DNA of 11,730 nt from SAR202 cluster bacterium (GTDB taxonomy: Bacteria; Chloroflexota; Dehalococcoidia; Lucifugimonadales; UBA1123), in contig JASLRP010000413.1 of NCBI GenBank assembly GCA_030743915.1, forward strand, positions 1 to 11,730, in the 5' to 3' direction. The translations under genes were made by a program, and so were the position numbers. Positions 1 through 6,444 of the stretch are shown in pieces; the first letter of the stretch is position 1, and every line of letters begins with the position of its first letter. A model generated the notes under the pieces. The model saw nothing but the letters and a program-made list of their open reading frames with translations, ran no database searches and was not told the DNA's origin.

Positions 1-46
1 CGGCGATGAGCGCGATCAGGACATATCCTACCTGGTTACTTTTCAC
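1..46 (-). CDS. N-terminus of a third ABC-cassette gene, likely DUF4340-type membrane-anchored protein (partial)
   Basis: Reading leftward from a GTG at 46-44, the first 15 codons give MKSNQVGYVLIALIA before the window ends. The GTG overlaps the TGA stop of the preceding gene (43-45) in a GTGA arrangement, a strong sign of translational coupling. The visible peptide is a short polar/basic start running into a hydrophobic stretch, as expected for an N-terminal membrane anchor or signal. In cassettes of the form GldA-like ATPase, GldF/GldG-like permease, third gene, the third gene is often a DUF4340 protein with an N-terminal membrane segment. That identity is inferred from context only, since 15 residues cannot identify a family. 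Confidence 0.5.
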   Translation of the reverse strand, partial: MKSNQVGYVLIALIA

Positions 47-2412
47 TCTGAGTCACCTTCGCTGTCCTGAGATGACTTGCGGCGCAGCGTAATGCGCGAT
101 CGAGACCGATTCTGATCCGTCTGCCCGTACTGTGAGAGTCCAAAGCGTCGTCGCCTAAATGATCTGATCAGTCCGATGCTTATCAACAACAACGGCGCTC
201 CGGCGATGTTGGCCCACCGTGAGATGTTCTCATGGGTTGTTGATGTGAACAGGAGATCGCGGGTTGTGACGGCTTTTGACCGAACAGCAGCCAGCGTGTC
301 CCTCCGCGCAAGCCATTCGTTCAGATCAGGCGAATCGTCCTGGGCGAGCCAATCGACCAGATTCAATCCCAGCGCCAGGTTCTCACTTGCTCGTTCAGTG
401 ATTCCGTCTTCAAGCCATCGAGACGTGCCAACAACCACCAGCCTGAATGTTGAGGCATCAGACGGAGCACTTGCGCGTCCCGAAATTGCGACTCCCATGA
501 GGCTCTTAACTTGATTTAATCCGGTAACGTCATCGAGAACCACTGAGTTTGGACGGACGTCTCCGTAATTTCGGTCGATGTATGCGAATTCGGTGGTCTC
601 AATCAGGGGAGCGACTTCGATCCCAGCGCGCGCGTCTTCGGTAATACCCAGGGTGCTGGCCCACGGCAGCAATGCGTTGCGAGCGAATCCTGCGTCCTTT
701 TCGACGACGATTGGCGCCCGCGCGAAGAACGGGTAGTCCAAGAACACGCTGCTCGCTCCCACGTTGAATGACAGAGTTTCATTGGATTGCAAATCGAATA
801 TCAAGTCGTTTTCAATCACAACACCGTATTCAGCGGGAAAGGTTGCGAAACTGTTGAGGTTCGGCTGCGCGATGAATCTGGACTGATCAACCACCACACG
901 ATCAATCATAATGATGGCATTTCCGCCAGCGTCGATGAATCGGCGCAATTCGGCCTCAGCTGATTCGGGAATGTTGCGGTTCGGCCCTCCGACGATAACC
1001 ACATCTATATCAGAAAGGTCAGGAGCGACATCGGCTTCGACAGGAATTTCGACCACATCGTATGCCTCGGATAGCGCTCCCGCAAATGAACCATAGCCAG
1101 CAGATGCTGACTTCTCACCATGTCCCGTGAAGAATCCTACAGTTTTCTTCTGATCCTGGAGCATCTTGTTTGCCAGGGAAGCCAATCGATATTCGAACCC
1201 GTCCACAGCGGATATGAACGGCACGACTTCACGTTGGTCAATGTAGGTCATCGCAAAACCCAGATAGCCGGATGTAATCTGGAATTCACTCTGGCTCTGC
1301 CGGTTAAATTGGACCGGAGGAATGCCCGCAAGCGACGCCTTGCGAGCTTCGTCTTCATCATCGGCAGGGAAGCGTTTTATCAATCTGACTTTGCCGTCAG
1401 AGCTTGCAGCGAAATCTTCCAAGAAATCGTTTACGTCGCGGGTGGCCCGTTTTATCTGGGGAGGCGGCTCTGCGGACTCGAAAACCTCCACTGTAAGAAT
1501 GTCATCAAGCTGTTCAAGTATCTCGGACGTCGCCGGGCTCATGGTGAATAGTTTGTCTTCCGTGAGGTCCAGCCGTCCGCCGATGCTCGTCCCCGACCAT
1601 CCAACAAGCAGAGAGAAGATGATCAGACCAGCCACGCCAAGTTGAAGGTTCCGGTACTGGACGGACTTGTGGCTCAGGGTTCGGCCCCGAATCATCAGGA
1701 ATGTCCCACTGAGGAAGGTCGAAACCAGGGCGATGAAATATACGACGTCGCGCAGATGAATAACCCCGAGCGCGATGCTCGAGAAGTGGGTGACTGGAGA
1801 TAGGTCCTGGAGCAACGTCGCGAATCGCGCTGGCAACGTGACAGCCACCTCGTCCCGTCCCATGATCATCAAGATCATGGTCAGAGCGAATCCCAGTATG
1901 AATGAAATAATCTGATTTCGCGTTAAACTGGATGTGAACAACCCAATGGATACAAACGACGCCGCCAGGAAGAGGCTGGCAACATACTGGCCGATTGCGG
2001 CTCCGATATCCAGGTCGCCTGCGGTCTGCACGGCGATTGGTATCCCGATCGTGGCGACAACCATCAACGCGACAAACAGGAACCCGGAAATGAATTTCGA
2101 CAGTAATACGATCCAACCCTTTATCGGATGGGTGAGCAACAATTCCAGCGTACCATCGCGGTTTTCTTCAGCGAGCAGCCGCATTGTCGCCGCAGGAACA
2201 AACACCGCCAGCAGCCAGGGCAACGATGGTTGGTCTATCACAAGATCGACTGTGAATATCGGCCTGAGAGAAGCTTCGCCCAGTATTGGGGCGGTTCTGA
2301 AATAGACGGTGGATATTACCGCCACAAACAGGACGATGATTATGTATGTTGCGGGTTGGTCGAAGTAGCCCTTGACTTCTTTTTTTACTAGCGTTAGCAG
2401 GGGAGATCGCAT
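43..2412 (-). CDS. ABC-2 permease fused to GldG-like auxiliary domain
   Basis: This 789-residue membrane protein combines two parts usually encoded separately as GldF and GldG. Residues 1-245 are an ABC-2 permease with about six hydrophobic segments (near 22-38, 65-80, 105-128, 140-160, 168-185, 222-241). The conserved cytoplasmic stretch EENRDGTLELLLTHPI lies at 82-97. A further membrane segment near 257-273 leads into LDLTEDKLFTMSPAT (281-295), the hallmark entry to the GldG-type extracytoplasmic domain. That domain runs to about 730 and includes FFTGHGEKSA and DVVIVGGPN. A last membrane helix near 733-749 is followed by a basic, Ser/Arg-rich cytoplasmic tail of about 40 residues. The ATG lies 3 bp beyond the stop of the ATPase gene, so the two are co-transcribed, and the next gene overlaps by 4 bp. 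Family members act as membrane partners of a GldA-like ATPase. The gliding role known in Bacteroidetes should not be assumed here, and the substrate is unknown. Confidence 0.88.
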   Translation of the reverse strand: MRSPLLTLVKKEVKGYFDQPATYIIIVLFVAVISTVYFRTAPILGEASLRPIFTVDLVIDQPSLPWLLAVFVPAATMRLLAEENRDGTLELLLTHPIKGWIVLLSKFISGFLFVALMVVATIGIPIAVQTAGDLDIGAAIGQYVASLFLAASFVSIGLFTSSLTRNQIISFILGFALTMILMIMGRDEVAVTLPARFATLLQDLSPVTHFSSIALGVIHLRDVVYFIALVSTFLSGTFLMIRGRTLSHKSVQYRNLQLGVAGLIIFSLLVGWSGTSIGGRLDLTEDKLFTMSPATSEILEQLDDILTVEVFESAEPPPQIKRATRDVNDFLEDFAASSDGKVRLIKRFPADDEDEARKASLAGIPPVQFNRQSQSEFQITSGYLGFAMTYIDQREVVPFISAVDGFEYRLASLANKMLQDQKKTVGFFTGHGEKSASAGYGSFAGALSEAYDVVEIPVEADVAPDLSDIDVVIVGGPNRNIPESAEAELRRFIDAGGNAIIMIDRVVVDQSRFIAQPNLNSFATFPAEYGVVIENDLIFDLQSNETLSFNVGASSVFLDYPFFARAPIVVEKDAGFARNALLPWASTLGITEDARAGIEVAPLIETTEFAYIDRNYGDVRPNSVVLDDVTGLNQVKSLMGVAISGRASAPSDASTFRLVVVGTSRWLEDGITERASENLALGLNLVDWLAQDDSPDLNEWLARRDTLAAVRSKAVTTRDLLFTSTTHENISRWANIAGAPLLLISIGLIRSFRRRRFGLSQYGQTDQNRSRSRITLRRKSSQDSEGDSE

Positions 2413-2415
2413 CTG

Positions 2416-3435
2416 TTAGTTCGTGGCCTCCCGGGGCTCATCGGCGCCGGCTGTCAGGTTATGGAAGACATCTTCCAACTTCGGACGCTCCTCGTGCAAC
2501 TCCCAAAGGGTCCAATCACGGTTCTTTGCTAAATTGAATATGTCAGCGCGTGGATCGGCGTCTCCCAACATCGTTATCCGATATCTCTTGTGACCGCCCT
2601 CGTGGTCGAGAGGTTCCACTTCGGAGATGGAGTCCAGGGTTGCCAGCCCGCTCTCGATCTCGTTGCCCTCCACTTCAAGATGGACTGCGCGAAGCTCCAA
2701 TGCCTCTTGCAGAAGGTCTTCCACGGGGCTGTTGGCCAGGAGATTTCCTTGATTTATCACCAGGACGCGCTGGCAGGTGTTTTCAACCTCCTGCATGACG
2801 TGGGTGCTTAGAAGCACCGTTCGCTCGCCGCCCAGATGTCGAATCAGGTCGCGAATGGTAATGCGCTGGTTAGGGTCGAGACCTTCCGTGGGTTCGTCCA
2901 ATATCAAAATCGATGGGCGATGCAGGATTGCTTGCGCCAGGCCCACCCTCTGATGGTAGCCTTTGGACAACTCGTGGATGGGACGATAGTAAACATTGTT
3001 CAGGCCGGTCTCTTCCACCGTTTGGTCAAGGTTTTCTTTGCGCTCTGACTTCGATAGTCCACGAAGTTCCGCGACAAATGCCAGATACTCTGAAACCAGC
3101 ATATCCTCATATAGAGGATTATTCTCAGGCAGGTAGCCGATTGATGCCCGCGTCTGGAGATCGTTATCCTGGGTATCGACGCCATTGATCGAGATCGAGC
3201 CTCGGTCGGGCGTGTAATACGAAGTCAGCATCCGCATGGTGGTCGTTTTGCCTGACCCGTTCGGCCCAAGAAATCCTGCAATTTCGCCCTTGTGAACGGC
3301 GAAGGAAAGATTGTCGACGGCGGTAAGGGCGCCAAAATTCTTGGTCACCCCTTTGACGTTGATCGTGTAATCCTGATCGTCATCCGGTAGGACTTCGACC
3401 TCGGGTTCTTGTGATTGAATTTCTTCTTCTGTCAT
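2416..3435 (-). CDS. GldA-like ABC transporter ATPase
   Basis: This is the cytoplasmic nucleotide-binding subunit that powers the adjacent ABC-2/GldG membrane protein. Starting at the ATG at 3435 (339 residues), the motifs are: Walker A GPNGSGKTT at about 57-65; YLPENNPLY at about 102-110, where the Q-loop position carries Glu as is usual in the GldA group; signature LSKGYHQRVGLA at about 156; Walker B ILILDEP at about 176-182; D-loop GLDP; and the switch His in STH at about 212. An acidic leader of about 25 residues precedes the core, and a C-terminal extension of about 100 residues follows it, as in GldA/CcmA-type ATPases. The open frame can be extended to a TTG at 3513, but that TTG has no good ribosome site and overlaps an inverted repeat. 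The ATG has GAGGT 10 bases upstream. The gene follows groEL on the same strand after 137 bp and is 3 bp from its permease. Confidence 0.93.
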   Translation of the reverse strand: MTEEEIQSQEPEVEVLPDDDQDYTINVKGVTKNFGALTAVDNLSFAVHKGEIAGFLGPNGSGKTTTMRMLTSYYTPDRGSISINGVDTQDNDLQTRASIGYLPENNPLYEDMLVSEYLAFVAELRGLSKSERKENLDQTVEETGLNNVYYRPIHELSKGYHQRVGLAQAILHRPSILILDEPTEGLDPNQRITIRDLIRHLGGERTVLLSTHVMQEVENTCQRVLVINQGNLLANSPVEDLLQEALELRAVHLEVEGNEIESGLATLDSISEVEPLDHEGGHKRYRITMLGDADPRADIFNLAKNRDWTLWELHEERPKLEDVFHNLTAGADEPREATN

Positions 3436-3445
3436 TGCCTGGAAT

Positions 3446-3450
3446 ACCTC
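3446..3450 (-). promoter_or_regulatory. Ribosome binding site deciding the ABC ATPase start
   Basis: On the minus strand GAGGT lies 10 bases before the ATG at 3435. No comparable site precedes the upstream in-frame TTG at 3513. This supports the shorter 339-residue product. Confidence 0.45.
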
Positions 3451-3501
3451 GTATTTGGATACGGTAATGGCAGGTTCGCGGATTCGCCATTCATCGCCAA
3501 C

Positions 3502-3533
3502 TCCCAGGACCAAGCGGTGTGCCTGTCCTGGAA
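3502..3533 (-). repeat. Inverted repeat between groEL and the ABC cassette
   Basis: CCAGGAC (3504-3510) and GTCCTGG (3525-3531) are perfect 7-base inverted arms with a 14-base loop. In a minus-strand transcript the stem can extend by one G-U and one U-A pair to 3502/3533. No U-run follows on either strand, so a simple intrinsic terminator is unlikely. It sits in the leader of the ABC cassette, just after groEL, and could be a processing, attenuation or protein-binding site. Its function is unknown. Confidence 0.4.
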
Positions 3534-3572
3534 GTTGCGGTCGAAAAATCAGTGGCGATTCGATTCTTGCGG

Positions 3573-5174
3573 TTAATCGTTAAATGGCGCAGGCAGGGGG
3601 GCAGGGTCCAACTCGGTTATCAGCGACTCGGTAGTCAGGACCATTCCTGCCACGCTGGCGGCGTTCTCAAGGGCAGATCGGGTTACCTTGGCAGGGTCAA
3701 CGATGCCCAACTCGAACATGCTTCCGTATTCCCCAACCTCGGCATCGAAACCGTAGTCGTCCTCGCCTTGGCTGATGTTGCTGAGGACCACCTCGCCGCT
3801 GAGTCCGGCGTTCTCAGAGATCAGCATTACCGGGTGGTTGGCGGACTGGGCAACCATCTGCACTCCGGTGCGTTCGTCGCCGGTGACCTCAATGTTGGAC
3901 AGGGCAGTCTGGGAAGCCCGAAGAAGCGCGACTCCGCCGCCGGGAACAATACCTTCTTCCATAGCTGCTCTGGTGGCCGCGATCGCGTCTTCGAGTCTCT
4001 GTCGCTTCTCGCGAAGCTCAATCTCGGTGGCCGCTCCGACCCTCAGAACCGACACGCCGCCGGACAGTTTGGCGGCTCGCTCTTCCAGTTTTTCACGATC
4101 ATAATCTGACGTGGTCTCCTCGGCCTGCTGTCGAATCTGGTCGATCCGAGCGTGGATGTTCACTTCGTCGCCGCCGCCCTCGACGAAAGTCGTCTCGTCT
4201 TTGGTAGCGATAACTCGACGCACGGTCCCCAGATCGTCGATTGTGACCGAGTCCAGGGTGCGGCCAGCATCGGAACTGATGACGTTGGCCCCAAACAGAA
4301 CGGCCATGTCATCAAGAATGGCGGCTCGGCGGTCGCCAAATGCGGGAGCCTTGATGCCCAGGCAATTGAGGTTGCCTCTGAGCTTGTTCACAACGAGAGT
4401 CGCCAGAGCTTCGCCGTCAATGTCCTCGGCGATGATGATGATGTTTTTGGTGAGGGCGCTGACCGATTCGAGGATGGGCACGAGCTCCGCGGCAGAGGAA
4501 ATCTTCTCAGAAGTCAGCAATATTCGAGGCGATTCGATTTCGGCGATCATGCGCTCCTGATTGGTCGCCATGTAAGGGGAGAGGTAGCCGCGGTCGATCT
4601 GCATGCCTTCGACATACTCGACCTCGTAACCCATTCCTTTAGACTCTTCGACGGTGACAATTCCGTTGGAGCCGACTTTTTCCAGGATGTCAGCCAGCAA
4701 ATTACCCATCTCCGGGTCGTGGGAGGATAGGACTGCGACCTGTCCGATCTGCTCGCGACCTTCTACCGGTCGGGACATGTTCGCGATCTCGTCACGAATC
4801 GCGGCGACAGCCAGGTCGATGCCTTTTTTGAGCGCCATGGGGTTGGCGCCCGCGGCAAGGTTCTTGAACCCTTCGCGGACCAGATTGTGGGCCACGACAG
4901 TAGATGTGGTCGTGCCGTCGCCGACATCATCATTGGTGTTGGAGGCGGCTTCTTTCAAAAGCTGGACGCCCATGTTCGGGAACGCCTCTGGCAATTCGAT
5001 CTCCTTGGCGATGGTCACGCCGTCACTGCAAATCTGAGGGGGACCAAAGTCCTGGTCTAGAACCACGTTCCGGCCGGCAGGTCCAAGAGTGACGCCGACA
5101 GCCCTGGCAAGGGTGTCGATTCCAACCATTAGCTCTCGTCGAGCATCCTCGCTGAATTGAAATTGCTTGGCCAT
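3573..5174 (-). CDS. groL: Chaperonin GroEL (Hsp60), divergent, no adjacent groES
   Basis: This is an ATP-dependent cytosolic folding chaperonin subunit of 533 residues (E. coli GroEL has 548). The three residues central to ATP binding and hydrolysis in E. coli (D52, D87, D398) are present: SDGVTIAKE (D51), GDGTTT (D86) and LEDAIAATRAA (D396). KAPAFGDRR, DRGYLSPY, VVNKLRG and VTRSALENAASVAG are also recognisable. Apical hydrophobic positions used for substrate and GroES binding are largely kept. Departures from the usual pattern are GPAGRN (normally GPKGRN) at 31-36, LSSHDPEMG at 149-157 and AQSANHPVMLI at 442-452. The end, PAPFND, lacks the Gly-Gly-Met tail. The ATG is preceded by GAGGTGAG with 6-base spacing. 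No groES lies on either side: the upstream neighbour is a divergent tRNA gene and the downstream neighbour an ABC cassette. It is probably a secondary GroEL paralogue, although a lone housekeeping gene cannot be excluded. Confidence 0.95.
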   Translation of the reverse strand: MAKQFQFSEDARRELMVGIDTLARAVGVTLGPAGRNVVLDQDFGPPQICSDGVTIAKEIELPEAFPNMGVQLLKEAASNTNDDVGDGTTTSTVVAHNLVREGFKNLAAGANPMALKKGIDLAVAAIRDEIANMSRPVEGREQIGQVAVLSSHDPEMGNLLADILEKVGSNGIVTVEESKGMGYEVEYVEGMQIDRGYLSPYMATNQERMIAEIESPRILLTSEKISSAAELVPILESVSALTKNIIIIAEDIDGEALATLVVNKLRGNLNCLGIKAPAFGDRRAAILDDMAVLFGANVISSDAGRTLDSVTIDDLGTVRRVIATKDETTFVEGGGDEVNIHARIDQIRQQAEETTSDYDREKLEERAAKLSGGVSVLRVGAATEIELREKRQRLEDAIAATRAAMEEGIVPGGGVALLRASQTALSNIEVTGDERTGVQMVAQSANHPVMLISENAGLSGEVVLSNISQGEDDYGFDAEVGEYGSMFELGIVDPAKVTRSALENAASVAGMVLTTESLITELDPAPLPAPFND

Positions 5175-5180
5175 GTAGTT

Positions 5181-5188
5181 CTCACCTC
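5181..5188 (-). promoter_or_regulatory. Strong ribosome binding site of groEL
   Basis: On the minus strand GAGGTGAG lies 6 bases before the ATG at 5174, close to ideal complementarity and spacing. It fixes the groEL start. Confidence 0.75.
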
Positions 5189-5227
5189 ACGTGTGTTTGC
5201 TGTCTGATTGAATCTTTCTGGAATAAC

Positions 5228-5242
5228 CCTGTGTTGCACAGG
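5228..5242. promoter_or_regulatory. Perfect inverted repeat in the groEL leader, candidate operator
   Basis: CCTGTG-TTG-CACAGG is a perfect 6+3+6 inverted repeat. It lies 54 bases before the groEL start codon and about 20 bases beyond the candidate -10 box at 5263-5268. It is not the CIRCE element bound by HrcA (TTAGCACTC-N9-GAGTGCTAA), and no CIRCE is visible nearby. It may be a binding site for another dimeric repressor or a small hairpin in the 5' leader. Function is inferred only from symmetry and position. Confidence 0.4.
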
Positions 5243-5262
5243 ACAACTGGTTAACGTTGAGT

Positions 5263-5292
5263 ATTGTAGCGCCAAACTCAGGCACATTTCAC
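5263..5292 (-). promoter_or_regulatory. Candidate groEL promoter
   Basis: On the minus strand a TACAAT -10 box (5268-5263, 5 of 6 consensus) lies 18 bases after a GTGAAA -35-like hexamer (5292-5287, 4 of 6). Transcription would begin near 5256, giving a leader of about 80 bases that includes the 5228-5242 inverted repeat. This is the best sigma-70-like pair I see upstream of groEL. Confidence 0.4.
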
Positions 5293-5400
5293 ATCGACGC
5301 TGGATGCACGCTTGCGACGGGCGCATTTACGAGTTTCTGACCTGCCGAAGATGGATGAATTCTGTCACTCAATCGCCACGTTCGATGTCCGTTGAACTGT

Positions 5401-5430
5401 TCGACACCATGCCAGTGACAGCGGTATAAT
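5401..5430 (+). promoter_or_regulatory. Near-consensus sigma-70-type promoter of tRNA-Leu
   Basis: TCGACA (5401-5406, 5 of 6 to TTGACA) is followed after 18 bases by a perfect TATAAT (5425-5430). Transcription would start near 5437, leaving a leader of about 18 bases before the mature tRNA 5' end. It is the strongest promoter match in the window and fits a highly expressed stable RNA. Confidence 0.7.
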
Positions 5431-5454
5431 TGTTCGTGTTCACACAGTTTTCCT

Positions 5455-5539
5455 GGGGGAGTGTCGGAATTGGTAGACGAGCATGATTTAGGATCATGTG
5501 CCGAAAGGCGTGGGAGTTCGAGTCTCCCCTTCCCCACCA
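5455..5539 (+). tRNA. tRNA-Leu (anticodon UAG), CCA encoded
   Basis: An 85-nt class II tRNA. The acceptor stem is GGGGGAG (5455-5461) with CTTCCCC (5529-5535), including one G-U pair, then discriminator A and encoded CCA (5537-5539). The anticodon stem is CATGA/TCATG (5482-5486, 5494-5498) around loop TTTAGGA, which places anticodon TAG at 5489-5491. The long variable arm contains TGCCGAAAGGCG. The T arm is GGGAG-TTCGAGT-CTCCC (5512-5528). The long variable arm, discriminator A and UAG anticodon agree on leucine (CUN codons, mainly CUA). A strong promoter precedes it. No clear intrinsic terminator follows, so transcripts may run into the methyltransferase gene. Confidence 0.97.
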
Positions 5540-5581
5540 GCAGAACCCTTCGTGAAATTGTGACCAAATCTCGACTTCGGG

Positions 5582-6376
5582 ATGCTGCTCTTGTCTGAAG
5601 AACCTCGCTACGCGTTCGGAGATTCGACGCTGGCAGACCGGCGGCTGGCGTTGCTTGCTCAGGTGTTCGAGCCGTCTTCCTCTGAGTTTATCCGCAAGGC
5701 GGCGGCGGGAACGGTTGGCCATGTCATCGACCTGGGTTGCGGCCCTGGATACAGCTCTCAGATGTTGGCAAACGCATTTCCCTCTGCGTCAGTGATTGGA
5801 CTGGACATCTCCGAGCAATTCATTCGGTCGGCCCAGAGCAGACAACACGGATCGTCCAAATTCTACATCCATGATGTGACAAACGATCCCCCACCTGGGC
5901 CTCCGGCGAACCTGATGTACGCTCGGTATCTGCTGACTCACATTTCGGACCCGGCTGGCGCGATCTCTCGGTGGTTGAGCTTTCTGAGTCGAGACGGCAG
6001 GCTCTTGATTGAGGAGAATCAGAACATAGAGACTGAAAATCCGGTGTTCGTCGAGTACCTGGACATAATGACCCGCATGCTGGCAGGCCAGTCCAATAAC
6101 TTGTACTTGGGGCCATCTATCGGTGAAATTGCCAGTTCGGCTGGCCTGAATTGCGCATTCGACCATGTGACGCCTGTGCGGGTTTCGGACCGGGATACCG
6201 CAGGGATGTTTCGCATGAATATCGAGACCTGGCAACATAACCCGTTCGTTGTCGAAAATTACTCACATGAGATTGTATTGTCGATAATGTCCCTGTTGGA
6301 CCAGATTCGCGCTTCGGAGGGTGATTCCTCGTCCATAACCTTCAATGTCCGTCAGTTGGCATTTGGGCGCGAGTAA
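5582..6376 (+). CDS. Class I SAM-dependent methyltransferase
   Basis: A cytosolic methyl transferase of 264 residues that uses S-adenosylmethionine; the acceptor is not identifiable. An N-terminal helical cap (1-40) precedes a Rossmann-like core. Motif I is VIDLGCGPG (48-56). The acidic residue after strand beta2 is D75 in GLDIS, which binds the ribose. D98 in IHDV is in the adenine-contact region. SRDGRLLIEE (136-145) is the motif near strand beta5. It fits the Methyltransf_11/25 type, with a C-terminal cap for the acceptor. The ATG at 5582 is the first start after an in-frame TGA (5561-5563). No clear Shine-Dalgarno site precedes it. It begins 42 bases after the tRNA, with no obvious promoter of its own, so it may depend on read-through from the tRNA promoter. 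Confidence 0.85.
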   Translation: MLLLSEEPRYAFGDSTLADRRLALLAQVFEPSSSEFIRKAAAGTVGHVIDLGCGPGYSSQMLANAFPSASVIGLDISEQFIRSAQSRQHGSSKFYIHDVTNDPPPGPPANLMYARYLLTHISDPAGAISRWLSFLSRDGRLLIEENQNIETENPVFVEYLDIMTRMLAGQSNNLYLGPSIGEIASSAGLNCAFDHVTPVRVSDRDTAGMFRMNIETWQHNPFVVENYSHEIVLSIMSLLDQIRASEGDSSSITFNVRQLAFGRE

Positions 6377-6418
6377 GACTCAATCGGGCCGAAATCCACG
6401 CCCGACGCTTGTTGGGTC
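6377..6418 (+). repeat. Two-part hairpin between methyltransferase and lepA
   Basis: Beginning immediately after the methyltransferase stop, GACTCAA (6377-6383) can pair with TTGGGTC (6412-6418) through one G-U pair. The adjoining TCGGGC (6384-6389) pairs perfectly with GCCCGA (6400-6405), leaving a 6-base bulge on the 3' side. The run that follows is AAAATTCC, not a U-tract, so this is at best a Rho-independent terminator lacking its tail. It may instead be an RNA-processing or stabilising element. It lies wholly upstream of the chosen lepA start at 6445. Confidence 0.4.
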
Positions 6419-6444
6419 AAAATTCCGTATGCTACCATCAATTC

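Larger units (their letters stand above)
5175..5454. other. Divergent intergenic region between groEL and tRNA-Leu
   Basis: These 280 bases carry the groEL ribosome site, an inverted repeat, a candidate promoter facing groEL and a near-consensus promoter facing the tRNA. Between about 5293 and 5400 I see no further structure. Short open frames here have no ribosome sites and no recognisable product, so I do not call a gene. Confidence 0.6.

Noticed and set aside
1514..2116. 200-codon minus-strand frame inside the permease gene
   Set aside because: It overlaps the well-supported ABC-2 permease in another frame, and its translation is Arg/His/Pro-rich without domain features.
3436..3513. N-terminal extension of the ABC ATPase from a TTG at 3513
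   Set aside because: The added 26 residues are not family-like, the TTG lacks a ribosome site and overlaps an inverted repeat, and the ATG at 3435 has GAGGT upstream.
5175..5300. Possible CIRCE element for HrcA control of groEL
   Set aside because: No TTAGCACTC/GAGTGCTAA arms are present; the only inverted repeat has a different sequence and spacing.
5208..5429. Small plus-strand frame in the groEL/tRNA spacer
   Set aside because: No ribosome site or recognisable product, and it runs across promoters and the inverted repeat.
5455..5539. tRNA-Leu as an integration site for a mobile element
   Set aside because: No integrase and no repeat of the tRNA 3' end is seen in the window; neighbouring genes are ordinary chromosomal ones.
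5369..5722. Minus-strand frame across the tRNA and methyltransferase start
   Set aside because: It reads antisense through a clear tRNA gene; a shadow frame.
6409..6444. Extension of LepA to a TTG at 6409
   Set aside because: It lies within the hairpin after the methyltransferase gene, and the family N-terminus matches the ATG at 6445.
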